From Rosa chinensis (Eukaryota; Streptophyta; Magnoliopsida; Rosales; Rosaceae): a stretch of DNA of 64,000 nt. This document shows positions 10,872-22,560 of the stretch, in pieces. The stretch covers positions 26,355,789-26,419,788 of the forward strand of contig NC_037091.1 of assembly GCF_002994745.2 (NCBI RefSeq), in the 5' to 3' direction. The position numbers and the translations under genes are program-made. How positions within the stretch are numbered: the first letter of the stretch is position 1; the number at the start of each line of letters is the position of its first letter. Under the pieces are notes generated by a model that was not told the DNA's origin, did no database searches, and was given only the letters and a program-made list of their open reading frames with translations.

Positions 10872-12112
10872 GGTGAGAGAAACAGGAAGTGAAAAACCCT
10901 AGACACTGAGACAAACCAGAGTGAAATCCGAAAAAGAGATCATAGGTTATATATATAGCAAACCAGTAGGGTTAGAGAAAATCAAGAGACATATCGGTTG
11001 GAGATATCGTTTCCAAGAAGAGCAATTATGACAAGAGATGTTACAGAGATACACGCATGCAAGTAACGTCTCCCCTTCAACTTAGGCTGAATCAGTAAGG
11101 AAATTAAGTGCAGCCAAATGGCAATAAAGGAAGGAAACGAAGAGACAAACAAATGTCCATAATCAGCAATTATATCACACAATCGTTTCCTTTGTTAAGG
11201 ATCAAGGTAATGAATGCAGTTGTCATATCAAAAAGAGAAAATATAGCATAGTTGAAACCCAAAGAGCATTAATCAATTAATGAAAAGAACATATGTCAAG
11301 GTATCAACCACGATGTATTCCATCAACAAATAGAATTGGTACTCATTATTAGACAAGAAGGAGTAAACCAGTGAATAAAGTGAGTATGAGCAGTACATGG
11401 GGCTCAGAAACATGTTCAGTGAGAGAGAGAAGAAGTGAAGAAGAAGAACTTCACACATAGACTTAGCTCATGAGATCTCCTAGGAGAAGTAGGAAACAAT
11501 GTTCCCAGATACTTATTTTAGTTGAGTCATAGACTGCTTAATTTTGTAAACAAGAACTCATGTAACAAGACCCGTCTCAGTAACTCCCAGACCAGACGAT
11601 CTTAGGGTACTAAGCATAACAAGGATGCTCCAAGAAGAGGGTCTCGAGTTGTTGTTTGAATTTTCTCGATTTACGTACAAAAGTCACCTACCAACTCGAT
11701 TCTTGCAAACCTTGGAAAGTTCACCACAACCAAGACCTGATTACTTTGAGTGAAGGGATACATATATCCATTCTCGTTTCTTACAAATCCTTGAAAGTTC
11801 ACCACAACAAGGACCTGATTACTTTGAGAAGAGGGAAAGAACCATCTGAGCAAATTAAGCAAGTTTCCTACTTCACCTATTCTCCCTTGACAAGGAACAT
11901 GAATCATGCCACCACATAAAGCCATAAGTGAAGTGCATAGCAAAGTTAGGTGATTCAGTGACTAAACATGAGTACACAATTTATTTGTCCAGAATAAGGC
12001 ATGGCAATAAAGGATACATAACTGAATATATGTACATTTCACTAGTGACTGTGGTCAAAGGATACTAAGATCACAATTTTCTCAATCAACAGTGGACGGA
12101 CATTCGTGTGCC
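10872..12112. other. SIRE-like element spacer between pol and third ORF
   Basis: About 1.2 kb without a recognised domain. A diverged tandem duplication of roughly 78 bp lies at about 11701-11850; both copies share AAAGTTCACCACAAC and GACCTGATTACTTTGAG. Small ORFs on both strands look like chance. Confidence 0.6.
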
Positions 12113-14598
12113 TTAATGCTTAGAACATATCCCTAGTGCATTTCTCAACATCTCAAACCTAGCAGTGTCAAGAGGCTTAGTGAACAAATAAGCAAGTTGA
12201 TCCTCAGTGGGCACAAAGCTTAACTCAAGTATATTCTGCTCAACCAAATCCCTAATAAAGTGGTATCGAAGATCAATGTGCTTTGTTCTAGAGTATTGAA
12301 TAGGATTTTTTGTGATGTTGATGGCACTAGTATTGTCACAGAAAATAGATAACTTACCTTGAGAAATCCCATAGTCCATAAGCATTTGCTTCATCCACAG
12401 CATCTGTGTGCAGCAACTGCCTGCTACCACATATTCAGCCTCAGCCGTTGAAAGAGAGATTCAGTTTTGTTTCTTGCTGTGCCATGCTACCAAGTTGTTC
12501 CCAATGAAGAAACAACCGCCTGATGTGCTCTTTCGATCCTTGAGATTTCCTCCCCAGTCAGCATCTGAGTAACCAGCAATTTCCACATTAGTATCAAATG
12601 TATAAAATATTCCACATGAGACAGTACCTGAGATGTATCGAAGAATTCTTTTGACAGCTTCCATGTGGGATTCTTTTGGATTTTCCTGAAAACGAGCACA
12701 AACACCAACACTATAGGAGATATCTGGTCGACTAATAGTAAGATACAACAAACTGCCAATCATGCTTCTATAGAGGGTAGGATCAACAGACTTGCCATCC
12801 TTATCTTCACTGAGTTTGGTAGTGGTGCTCATGGGATTGTTCACCACCTTTTTGGATTCAAGTCCAAATTTCTTGATTAGATTCTCAGCATATTTGGTTT
12901 GAGAAAGAAACAAACCTGTGGGAAGCTGTTTGACTTGTAATCCAAGAAAAATGTAAGTTCACCACACATACTCATTTCAAATTCACTTTCGATAACATAC
13001 TGAAATTCTCTAACAAGATGTTTAGATGTAGAACCAAAAACAATGTCATCAACATATACTTGTGCAATGATGATGTCAGTTTTTTCTTGTTTTACAAATA
13101 GTGTCTTATCAACTGAACCTCTAATATACCCTTTTTCCACTAGATAAGTAGAAAGCCTTTCATACCAAGCACGAGGAGCCTGTTTCAATCCATACAGAGC
13201 TTTCTTGAGTCGGTACACATGGTCCGAGTGATGTGGATCTTTAAAACCCTGTGGTTGTTCCACAAATACTTCCTCCTGTAAAATGCCATTTAGAAATGCC
13301 GTTTTGACATCCATTTGAAACAATTTGAACCTGAGATGACATGCTACAGACAAGAGTAATCTCACAGACTCCAATCGTGCAACAGGTGCAAAAGTTTCAT
13401 CAAAATCAAGACTCTCGACCTGTGAATATCCTTGTGCAACCAGCCTAGCTTTATTTCTTATGACATTCCCTTTTTCATCACTTTTATTTTTGAAAATCCA
13501 TTTAGTCCCTATGACATTGCAATTACTAGGTCTAGGTACTAAGTACCACACATCATTCCTAGTGAATTGATTTAATTCTTCCTGCATAGCACTAATCCAT
13601 TGATCATCCAATAAGGCTTCCTTCACATTTTTTGGTTCAATTAGGGACACAAAACCAAAATGAGATATGACATTCATACAGAGAAGATTTTCAGTGATAA
13701 AACATAATAATGCATTCCCTTGATTTACCTCATTTTGACTTACCTGTGCTGCAGTTTGCCTCCTTGTTGTCAGTCCATCAGATACCTGGCCAATGATATC
13801 CATATTAGAATGGTCTTTTTGAACTTGCTTGAAGCCTCTTCTCATGGTAGGAGCTGGTTCAAAAATACTATCAGTGAGTTCTTCTTTATCAGTTGGAAGT
13901 TCATCGCTAGATATGTGAGGAACTGAGGAAGAGGTGGATGATGTATCTGCAAAAGATTCTTCCTGTTTCATAATTTGATCATTAATAGAGACATTAATGG
14001 ATTCCATAACAACTCGAGTTCTTTTGTTATAAACCCTATAAGCCCTCCTATTCATAGAATATCCCAGGAAAATACCATTATCACTTCTAGCATCAAACTT
14101 ACCAAGGTGTTCTCCATCTCGTAAAATGTAACAGGGACTCCCAAAAACATGAAAGTGTCCTACATTTGGCTTCTTACCTTTCCACAGTTCATAAGCTGTC
14201 TGATCAGTACCTGGTCTGAAGAAGACTCTATTTATTGTATAACATGCAGTACTGATGGCTTCAGCCCAGAAGTTTGTACTTAATCCTGCAGCATGTAACA
14301 TAACTCGAGCCATGTCTAGCAATACTCTATTTTTCCTTTCCACAATGTCATTCTGTTGTGGAGTGATGGGAGCTGAGAACTCATGTGACACACCAAGCTC
14401 ATGAAAATAGTTAGAGAAGGCAGCATTTTTGAATTCAGTACCATTATCTGACCTTACTCTCACTACGCTAGTATTGAATGACTTCCTTTCAATTATCAAT
14501 TTTTGACTGAGATTTTTAAATGATTCAAAAGTTTCAGTCTTGTCTCTTAGGAAATTAACCCAAGTGTATCTTGAAAAATCATCCACAACCACTAGCAT
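12113..14598 (-). pseudogene. SIRE-like pol: integrase core, reverse transcriptase, RNase H
   Basis: Read on the minus strand. The 14598-12877 frame starts in the integrase core ([33 protein letters not shown]), continues through RT ([38 protein letters not shown]) and has an intact active site YVDD near 13050. A frame change near 12880-12913 leads into the connection and RNase H region (SRPDISYSVGVCARF, YSDADWGGNLKDRKSTSGG). A TGA at about 12458-12460 interrupts KKQN/ISLSTAEAEY-type sequence, and the last 105 codons (12430-12113) finish RNase H. One stop, one frameshift and the upstream TAA make the copy inactive. Confidence 0.9.
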
Positions 14599-14625
14599 GT
14601 AGCTCTTACCTCCAATACTTTCAGA

Positions 14626-17317
14626 TTAAGCTGGTCCCATTTGATCCATGTGTAACAGTTCCAGTATCTTTGTGGTTGTTGCTGAATTTACCACCTTGTG
14701 AGGTGCCTTGGTTTGCTTTCCAATCTTGCAATCGCCACATATCTTATCGGTTTTGCCATTGATATTGGGCAGTCCTCTGACACATTGCTTGGAAGATAAC
14801 TTCAGTAAGTCCTGATAGTTTACATGTCCCATCCTTCTGTGCCAAAGTTCAAAGGTCTCTTCTGTGGATCTCACGGACATACAGGACTGCAACCTGAAAG
14901 ATTCATTAGCTTGAATATGATAGCAGTTATCTAGAGATCTCTTACCTCCCATGATACCTTCTCCTTTCTGATTCAGCACCAAACATCTTTGTTTATTAAA
15001 CCACACATCTTCATAGTCATCAGCCAAATGGCTGACACTGATAAAATTTGCAGTTAAGCCTTCGACATATAGTACATTTTTGAGATTAGGTATACCTGGA
15101 GTGTTAACTGTGCCCCGAGCTAGAATACTTGCTTTTCCCCCATCTCCAAAAGTGACAAAACTAGTTGTGCTTTCGTCCTCAAATGAGATAAACCAGGATT
15201 TGTCCCCAGTCATATGTCTAGAACAACCACTGTCAACATACCAAAAATATCGTCCCTTGTCTGCCAGGGCAGTCAGAGCTACCAAACAGGTTGCCTCAAT
15301 ATGAGTAGTTTTCAGGGTTGTACTTGCACGAGTCAACAGACAAGTAACATCAGTTTCATTAGTACGAGCTAGAAAACACCTACTCTCATTCTTCTTGATC
15401 CATATATTTTTTCTTCTTCCAGTTTGTGAGCTTTTCTTAGAAAACAGTTCAGTTAGTTTGTTAATGATTTCCTTTTGTTCTCTAAGTTCACACTGTAGAG
15501 TTTCAATAGTACATTTTTCTTGAAAAACCTGTGAGGTTAACAATCTCTCATTATACCTAGGTCTGATATGGCTTATCTTACCACAGTGATGACAGGTAGG
15601 AATAAAAGTTCTAGAGTTTGTATACCTAATTTGACCAGTGGAAGACTCTTGGTCAACTTTTACCTGATGAGTGCGAGTTAGCTGACCTTCATTCATGTTT
15701 CTCAATAGTGTGACTTGATCTTCATTTGAAACTTCCTTCTTTTCGACAAGTGGTCCTGATGCTTTTACGAACTTTGTACTTTTGGAATTTTCTCCGGTGT
15801 ATCCTAGCCCAAAGGTGTCATATGGTGCTCTTCCTGCCCTAAGTAATTTGGACATAGTGCTGGAGCTGACCTCAAACCTGGTGAATTTTTCTTGAGTCGA
15901 TTTTAGCTCATTTTGCAGGGACTCATTTTTAGTCAGTAACTCCAGGTTTAGGACTTGTTGTCCCCTTATGTCCAGTTCCAGCATTTTGATTCTGTTGAGA
16001 TACTCAGTCTTTTCAGCTTTCCAGGATGAAGAACCCTGGTCACTTTGCAACTCAGCCATCTCATTTGCAAGTTTGCTTCTTTCCTGTTCCCATATAGATT
16101 GTGAAGTTTCCAACAATTGCTCCACCTTTTCTTTTTTAGTTCTCAGGAATTCAACTTCCTTTTCTAAGCTTAAGTTTCTCAGTAACGTGACCTTTGAAGC
16201 TTTGTAGGGTTGTTTGCAGCGGATATTAGTTTCATCATCAGAAAATGCCTCGTCACTATCATAATCAGGTAGAAGTGATGATACTAGAGCCACATTTTCC
16301 ACTTCTTGAGACTCATCATCACTCCAAGTTGAAAGAAGAGACTTGTTGTTGCTGTTACCATGCCTCCTATTTCCACAATCAGTGGAGATATGACCGTAGC
16401 CACCACAATCATAGCATTTAGGTTTTCCTGAGTAGTTTCCCTTGAAGCTTCCTTTTCCAGTTTTACTGGTGTAGTCACTACTGTTGTTGTAAGTGTTCTT
16501 CCTAGAAGCATTCAGATTTCTAGAGGAGTTCTTGCTTTTGAGAAATCTTTTGAATTCCTTTGTCAGTAGAGCAAGATCTAGTGTTTCTTCTTCCTCTTCT
16601 ACTCCTTTTACTGCCTTAAAGGCTACTCCCTTATTTTTCTTCTCAGGTTTTAACCTCATCTCATAAGTTTTGAGATTTCCAATGAGCTCATCGAGTGGAT
16701 ACTCATCGATATCAAATGAGTCCTGTATAATAGTGACTTTTGAATGAAATTTTTCTGGCAACGCCCCGAGTATCTTTTTGACTATCTTATCTTCATCAAA
16801 AGGTGCTCCCAGGCTACGACACTGACCGGAAATTTTAAGAATTCTACCATGAAAGTCATCCACGGTTTCATCATCTCCCATAGTCATGGTTTCGAACTCA
16901 AAGATCAATGCTTGTAATTTCTGTGCACGTACCTTTTTATTTCCTTCGTTATGTAGTCTGTAGAAGATCCCATGCCTGCTTGGCAGTATCACAATGGCTG
17001 ATCCTCAGTTTTTCCCGTTCAGATAGGGCTGTGAAAATGTTGTTCTTAGCCTTGAAGTCTGCTTGCAGATCACGAACTTCTTCCTCAGTCTAGTCCTTCC
17101 TTGGTTTGGGAGTGGCAGTGGAAGAGCTTTCTCCTTTTGCTTTCACCATAGGTACAGTCCAGCCATTTTCTACAATATTCCACACATGTTCATCTTGAGC
17201 ATAGAGATAAGATTTCATGTATATCTTCCACTAAGTATATTTTTCACATCCGCCATCGAACCATGGAGGACTATTTACAGATCCACCAGCAGCCCTATCA
17301 CATGAATGTTCCATCAT
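14626..17317 (-). pseudogene. SIRE-like gag, protease and pre-integrase region
   Basis: Gag appears to start at a double ATG at 17312-17317, with in-frame stops in the first 100 codons and a one-base frame change near 16965. The long frame 16992-14626 (788 codons) then runs through UBN2-type gag (FEFETMTMGDDETVDDFHGR), a CCHC zinc knuckle (CYDCGGYGHISTDC, about residue 190), a Glu/Lys-rich coiled coil (about 270-370), a degenerate second knuckle, protease with the DSG triad (WYVDSGCSRHMTGD, about 585) and the pre-integrase block (LWHRRMGHVNYQDLL, about 715). It ends at a TAA (14626-14628) that cuts the polyprotein just before the integrase core. Confidence 0.9.
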
Positions 17318-17340
17318 TCCCGGATCACTAGAAAGTTCTA

Positions 17341-17360
17341 GAACCCGCTCTGATGCCAAA
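17341..17360 (-). other. primer binding site of SIRE-like element
   Basis: Next to the 5' LTR the minus strand reads TTTGGCATCAGAGCGGGTTC. It differs by one base from the usual plant copia site TGGTATCAGAGC, complementary to initiator tRNA-Met. Confidence 0.75.
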
Positions 17361-18184
17361 TGAAAATACTAGATGGAACTATTTTGAGTAAAGATGCGTA
17401 AATTTACCAACTCATAACACATAGACTTGCTAACGCAGTGTAAACCTCACCACTGAGGAAACATCACTGTGAAGCTGTTTTTGTAGCCCACACATATAAA
17501 GCAATCCACTATGAAATCAGATTTTTACAAGAAACAAGTTGTGGTATTTAACACAACCACATTACAAGCAAATCAGCTAACTTGTTTACACCTTGCACAA
17601 CTTATTCTACACAAGAACAAACTGATCTATAGCAGTAAAGCAATCTGCACTATCTCAACTTTCTTTCCCTCTGATCTCATGTAGTTCATCAAAGAAAACA
17701 CACACAATAATAAATCATGGAGAGTTTTTATGAAAATGTTTTGTGAAGACTATGCAACACACGCAACACCCTTTTTAACTCCAAAACTCTAAATGCAAAA
17801 ATGAAGTTTCAAAACCTTTTATAGAGGAGCAAGACTCCCCCTCAAATAAATCTTTTCTTAATCACCGAATAAGGTAAATATGGAAAGGTTTAAAAACTGT
17901 TTTGAATATGCAATCAAATCTTTATAAGATATGTATTTTGAAAGCATTGTAAATCAATTTAGAATCATGCAAAATGATATGTATTAAAAAATACCATCTT
18001 ATCAAGATCAGTGAGCATGATTTCCTTGATTTCCTCTTGGATGATCCGATTCTACAATCTTCCTTTATAGCCTTGAACCACCGGAAAGGCAAGAGAGATA
18101 TTCTCCTAATCCTTTGTATCTTCTGATTTCCTTGTGGCTTTGGGAAAGTCATATGTTGAATAGGGATAGTCCAATGTACTTACA
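17361..18184 (-). repeat. 5' LTR of SIRE-like element
   Basis: 824 bp, about 98.4% identical to the 3' LTR by eye. It abuts the primer binding site on the inner side and the agcag duplication (18185-18189) on the outer side. Confidence 0.93.
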
Positions 18185-18189
18185 AGCAG

Positions 18190-18806
18190 TGGACCTTGGG
18201 ATGATAGTCTTCATACTTTCAGCTTGAGTCCTGAACTGAGCCTCAATAATATCTTCAATTACAGCCATGTTACAAACGAAAACGGAAGTTATTTCACCTA
18301 TTCTGTTTATAACCCCAGTGATGTATCTCGATTAGTGATGTACTTCTGGGGGCAAGTTTAGCAACTAACATGGAAGACCAATAAATGGGACTTGGTTTGG
18401 TCTAAACCAAATGTTTATGCCTTTTGTGGGCCATTCTCCACTTACAGTCAGGAATGCTTGCGTTTCTGTAATTGTTTGAATGGTTTTGGGCCAAAATCAC
18501 AGAGTGAGTGGCATTTGCAGGATTATTCTGGTGGGTGTTCTAGAAACACTACTTTGAATTGTGGGAACGAGACGAAAGAAAACCAGTTTATACAAATACC
18601 TAGCAAGCCATTGTCTGCATCTCAACAACTTCAGCAAGTAGGAAGTATTAAGGATTGTGAATCAATCTGTTTAAGAAAGTGTGATTGCTCTACTTATGGT
18701 TATGGAATTACTATTGGATGTGAAATCTGGACAGGAGATCTCTTGGCAGATGACAAAAGAAGAACTTTACACATCAGAGTACCGGCAGCTGAATCAAAGA
18801 ATCCTA
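18190..18806 (+). pseudogene. RLK exon 1, 3' part: S-locus glycoprotein and PAN domains
   Basis: Continues the ectodomain after the retrotransposon. It has the S-locus region with Cys-rich CGPFSTYSQE and CNCLNGFGPKSQSEW, then the PAN/apple domain (KDCESICLRKCDCSTYGYG, GCEIWTGDLL). A TAG at 18359-18361 replaces what is probably a CAG Gln codon, a C-to-T change. The exon ends at CCTA followed by the donor GTAAGT (18807), and splicing to 18906 keeps the frame. The PAN and lectin sequences look most like the Arabidopsis At2g19130 type. Confidence 0.87.
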
Positions 18807-18905
18807 GTAAGTAAGAGGAGAATGATTATTCCTTGCGTGTTGAGTGTGGTTGTCCATTTCATTTATAATGGTCGACTGGATGTTTTTTTTTCTCATTCTT
18901 TGCAG

Positions 18906-19008
18906 GTTTTAAGCGGTCCTTAGTGATTGGACTAGTCTCAGCAATAACAGGATTGCTTACAATAATTTGTAGCTATTTCATGTGGAAGAAAACTACAAGG
19001 AAGAGAAG
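18906..19008 (+). pseudogene. RLK transmembrane exon
   Basis: A short exon between AG at 18904-18905 and GT at 19009. It encodes a hydrophobic helix (VIGLVSAITGLLTIICSYF) followed by a basic stop-transfer stretch (KKTTRKRR), as in G-lectin receptor kinases. The following intron carries a CA/CT microsatellite. Confidence 0.85.
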
Positions 19009-19018
19009 GTACTACTAC

Positions 19019-19061
19019 CACACACACACACACACACACTCTCTCTCTCTCTCTCTCTCTG
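19019..19061. repeat. compound (CA)n(CT)n microsatellite in an RLK intron
   Basis: About ten CA units followed by about ten CT units, between the transmembrane exon and the first kinase exon. Confidence 0.95.
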
Positions 19062-19104
19062 ACACTAGTGCAGGCACAATGCTCTAACAACATTAATGAA
19101 ACAG

Positions 19105-22100
19105 GAAGCGTCAGAGGAAACATGTTGAGATCATAAGTAATGTTGGTAGAAAGAACGACACAGAACTACCAGTGTTTGACTTGAAGAGTATATTAGCTGC
19201 TACTGAAAACTTTTCTACAGCAAATAAACTGGGTGAGGGAGGATTTGGCCCTGTTTGTAAGGTAACAATTCCACTGTATTCAATGTGGCTGATTGGCTCT
19301 GGTTCTAAAGTTTCTTTTTGGAGGGATAAATTCTTGGAGCGGCCTCTCATTGATTTCTTTGAGGTACATATTGGTATGGTGGATGATCTAAATGGTACAG
19401 CGGCAGATTTTATTTCTAATGGAGCTTGGAATCTTCCTCCTTTATTGCAACTTCACTTCCCAGGTCTTTGCGACCTTATTGAGCAGGTTCCCATTGCTTC
19501 TAATCCTTTAGCTATTGATGAACTTATTTGGTCTGCAGCATCATCTGGTAAGCTTACTGCAAAGGACTCTTTTCAATTTTTAAGACCGCATGCTCCTTCG
19601 GCTTCCTGGAGTAAGTCTATTTGGTCGAAATTCATTACACCCCGTATGTCTTTGTTGGCATGGCAGGTCTTACATGCCCGGGTTCTTTCTGAGGATTTAT
19701 TGCAAAGGAGGGGTATTGCTCTTGCTTCTAGATGTGGTCTTTGTTGCAAGAATGTGGAGTCTTTTGAGCATATTTTTTTGAATTGCTCCTTTGCCTCAGC
19801 AATATGGCTTTTTTTGTTGCATAATTTTGAATTGGGTGCTTTGCCCAGTTCACTATTAAATGTCTACAATTGTGGTCTTCATGCTGGACGTAGTGCTCAA
19901 CTAAAGGAGTTATGGATGGTGGCTTTTACTACTGCTCTATGGTTCATATGGAATTCTAGAAACAAGGTTAGATTTGACGGTGTAGTGGTTCATGCAACTA
20001 ATGTGTTTGGGATGATTGTTGGGCATATTCAAGCTTCTAGTCGCCTTGTTACTGGAGTAATGCATAACTCAATTCTTGATCTTCGAGTGTTGAAGTGTTT
20101 TGGGGCTAGTTGTAATCCTCGCAGTGCTCCTAGAGTTTTTTAGGTTAATTGGCTCCCTCCTCCTTCTGGATGGGTTAAGGTTAACACTGATGGGGCTTGG
20201 AGAAGAGGTTTAGGTGTGGGAGGCTATGGTGGTGTTTTCAGGAATGATCAAGGGTGTTTTATTGGAGCCTTCTCTTCTTCTCTTGATATTCCTAGCTCAG
20301 TTGCAGCAGAGGTAATGGCGGTTATTAAGGCAATTGAGCTTATTTGGGTGATAGATTGGAATTATGTTTGGTTAGAGGCGGATTCTCAAATTGTGCTAGA
20401 CCTTCTTCCTTCTCCCATGTTAGCTCCTTGGTAGCTTCGTGTGCAGTGGAAAAATTGTCTGCACCGGATTTCAATGATGCACTTTCGCTCCTCACATATT
20501 TATCGGGAAGGAAATCAAGTAGCCGATGCCCTTGCAGGTTTTGGCACATCATCTTCTGGTATGACTTGGTGGGACACGCCCCCAGATTTTGTTCATTCAC
20601 TTTATAATAGAGATAGGTCTGGACTTCCTAATTTTCGTTTTCGATAGTTTGGGTTTCACTTTTTGTATGAGAGGTTTTGGTGTTTGTCCCCCTCTCCTTT
20701 TTATCTTCTTCAATAAATAACCTTGTTCTTACGAGGGTTAAACCAAAAAAAAAAAGTCTACATGAAACTATGTTTTTCTTATAAATATGATATTTTTGTG
20801 TATTTCTATATAATTTGCAAATTATATTGGTAAGGAGATAGTTATCCTTGTGTTGCTTTTTGTTCCACTATAGGGTATTTTGCCTGGAAATCGAAAGGTG
20901 GCCATAAAAATGCTGTCAAAGAAGTCTGGTCAAGGGCATCTAGAGTTCATGAATGAGTTGAAGCTGATAGCCAAGCTCCAACATACCAATCTTGTTAGGC
21001 TTTTGGGTTGTTGTATTGAAGAGGAGGAAAGGATGTTGATCTATGAGTACATGCCTAATAGAAGTTTGGACAAATTTTTGTTTGGTATGTATGCTTGTCA
21101 ACTTTAAGTGTGCTACTTTGATGATAATGTTGATTTTTTTGAAGACTCTTAACTTATACTGTTGGTCATTCTTCATGGTTTGTTCATCAGATCCATCTAA
21201 AAGAACAAAATTGGATTGGGATAGATGCTTTAGAATTATAGAAGGCATTGGTCAAGGACTACTTTATATCCACAAGTACTCGAGATTGAAAATCATACAT
21301 AGGGACCTAAAAGCAAGTAATATTTTGTTGGATGAAGCAATGAATCCTAAAATCTCAGACTTTGGAATGGCAAGGATATTCGTCATGAATCAAACTGAAG
21401 CAAATACCAATAGGGTTGTTGGGACATAGTAAGCATATGTTAATTATTACCACATGAGTTCATTCATGTATTAAACCTTAGGGAGTCACTATAATTTTCT
21501 TACTTCTCTACCATATTAATTCATGCAGCGGTTTTATGTCACCTGAATATGCACGCTATGGCCATTTCTCTGAGAAATCGGATGTATTTAGTTTCGGAGT
21601 ACTACTGTTGGAGATTATAAGTGGAAAGAAGAATGCTGCTCTCAATCGTTATGAAAATTCACTTACTCTTGCTGGATGGGTAAGTTTTCGAGACTCTATT
21701 TGTCTATCTTTAGACTGACAATAGAAACTCTTGTTTATTCATTTTCTGCTTTGAAAGAAAGGCTCCGCAATTTTCTTGCAATTGACTATAAGCACCATTA
21801 GTTGGCTATACAAGAAAAATTACTATTAAGTATAAACAAATCTCTGTAACATTTTGAATTTATAAAAAGTTCAGTGGCACTACTTTCACTTCAGTTTCAA
21901 ATTGAATTTATGAAGGATATTCATACATAAGTGAATAATGGATAGTTGCAAAGATTAATGGTTTATATGTTGAATCTTAGGTATGGAAACTGTGGAAAAA
22001 GGGTAGGGGAATGGAGGTAATTGACGAATCAGTAAGGGAAACATGTCGACCTCATGAAGCTTTAAGGTGTATCCATGTAGGTCTTCTGTGTGTTCAAGAA

Positions 22101-22367
22101 GCCCCAGCTGATCGACCAACAATGTTTTCTGTAGTTCATATGTTGCAAGCCGACAAAAGTACAACACCTCCACCCTCCAAAGAACCTGCATTTTCAACAC
22201 ACAAGAATTCCAGTGCCGCTAGTTCTTCTTCTCAAACATCTAGCATTTTTTCCACCAATCAATTGACCGTTCGTATATATCATAGAAGGTCGATAGAGGT
22301 TCAATGTCAGTCGATGATAAATTTTCCTACAATATATACCTTGGCCTTTAATCAATTAAATGCTTGA
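19105..22367 (+). pseudogene. RLK protein kinase domain, five exons
   Basis: Exons 19105-19261, 20874-21084, 21191-21428, 21529-21679 and 21981-22367 are all open with canonical splice sites. Visible motifs are the Gly loop GEGGFGPV, the VAIK lysine, [11 protein letters not shown] (catalytic loop), DFGMAR (Mg binding) and [20 protein letters not shown] (activation and P+1). It is thus an RD kinase with all key residues. The Gly loop is followed by CK where the family has YK. The exon pattern and sequence resemble CES101-type (SD1) kinases. The C-terminus runs past the usual NQLTV ending to a TGA at 22365-22367. The upstream coding part is broken, so I keep it within the pseudogene. Confidence 0.85.
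19290..20757 (+). mobile_element. 5'-truncated LINE (non-LTR retrotransposon) in an RLK intron
   Basis: Within the intron 19262-20873 lies the 3' end of a plant L1-type ORF2. It starts with the region after RT (GSGSKVSFWRDKFL), followed by a zf-RVT domain (CGLCCKNVESFEHIFLNC, about 19732-19785) and a plant-type RNase H (VKVNTDGAWRRG, AAEVMAVIKAIEL, DALAGFG). Stops at 20141-20143 and 20432-20434 break the frame. It ends with a short A-tract (about 20744-20756). The RT domain itself is absent, the usual result of 5' truncation. The left boundary is approximate and I could not identify a target duplication. Confidence 0.82.
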
Positions 22368-22529
22368 ATTGTGCTTCAGATTTTCCATGGGTCCAATTCT
22401 GGTGTGCCTACATAAGGCCAAGCTCAACCATTTATGTCACAAATGAGGTTAAGCTTCTAGCTTTAGTGGTAGAGTATTAACAGAATTGTATTCAAAATTG
22501 TATATTTTACCAAGGGCAAATAGTACAAA

Positions 22530-22560
22530 CTAGAAATTTTGCCCGCGCTTTGCCGCGGGA
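22530..22560 (-). mobile_element. Helitron-type 3' terminus
   Basis: On the minus strand a 6-bp stem CCCGCG...CGCGGG (22542-22547 with 22554-22559) is followed by 8 nt and then CTAG at 22533-22530, with T as the next host base. Hairpin, short spacer, CTRR and T is the 3' end signature of plant Helitrons. The element would extend rightwards. I could not find its 5' TC end; the solo LTR at 23810 and copia-2 may lie inside it. Confidence 0.55.

Larger units (their letters stand above)
9268..18184 (-). mobile_element. SIRE/Maximus-like Ty1-copia retrotransposon, nearly complete
   Basis: Two 824-bp LTRs (9268-10091 and 17361-18184) in the same orientation bracket gag, protease, integrase, RT and RNase H on the minus strand. 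By eye the LTRs differ at 13 positions (about 1.6%). With a commonly used grass rate of 1.3e-8 per site per year that is roughly 0.6 million years; the rate for this species is unknown. The primer binding site next to the 5' LTR reads TGGCATCAGAGCGGG on the minus strand, a variant of the initiator-tRNA site. The polypurine tract AAAGGGGGAGAT abuts the 3' LTR. Long gag, coiled-coil gag extension and an extra 3' ORF fit the SIRE clade. Confidence 0.93.
8600..22367 (+). pseudogene. G-type lectin S-receptor-like Ser/Thr kinase, disrupted
   Basis: A plant membrane receptor kinase gene: bulb lectin and S-locus ectodomain, PAN domain, transmembrane helix and cytoplasmic kinase. Exon pieces are 8669-9262 plus 18190-18806, then 18906-19008, 19105-19261, 20874-21084, 21191-21428, 21529-21679 and 21981-22367. 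All visible introns have GT and AG ends. A SIRE-like retrotransposon sits in exon 1 (TSD agcag), a truncated LINE in the intron 19262-20873, and an in-frame TAG lies at 18359-18361. The signal-peptide region is out of frame with the ectodomain, consistent with a small insertion near 8671, and I see no good start codon. It should not encode a full receptor. Confidence 0.9.

Noticed and set aside
10589..10914. Overlapping ORFs on both strands around the SIRE third ORF
   Set aside because: Shadows of the 10392-10871 frame in GC-rich sequence; only that frame has a protein-like composition and fits the element orientation.
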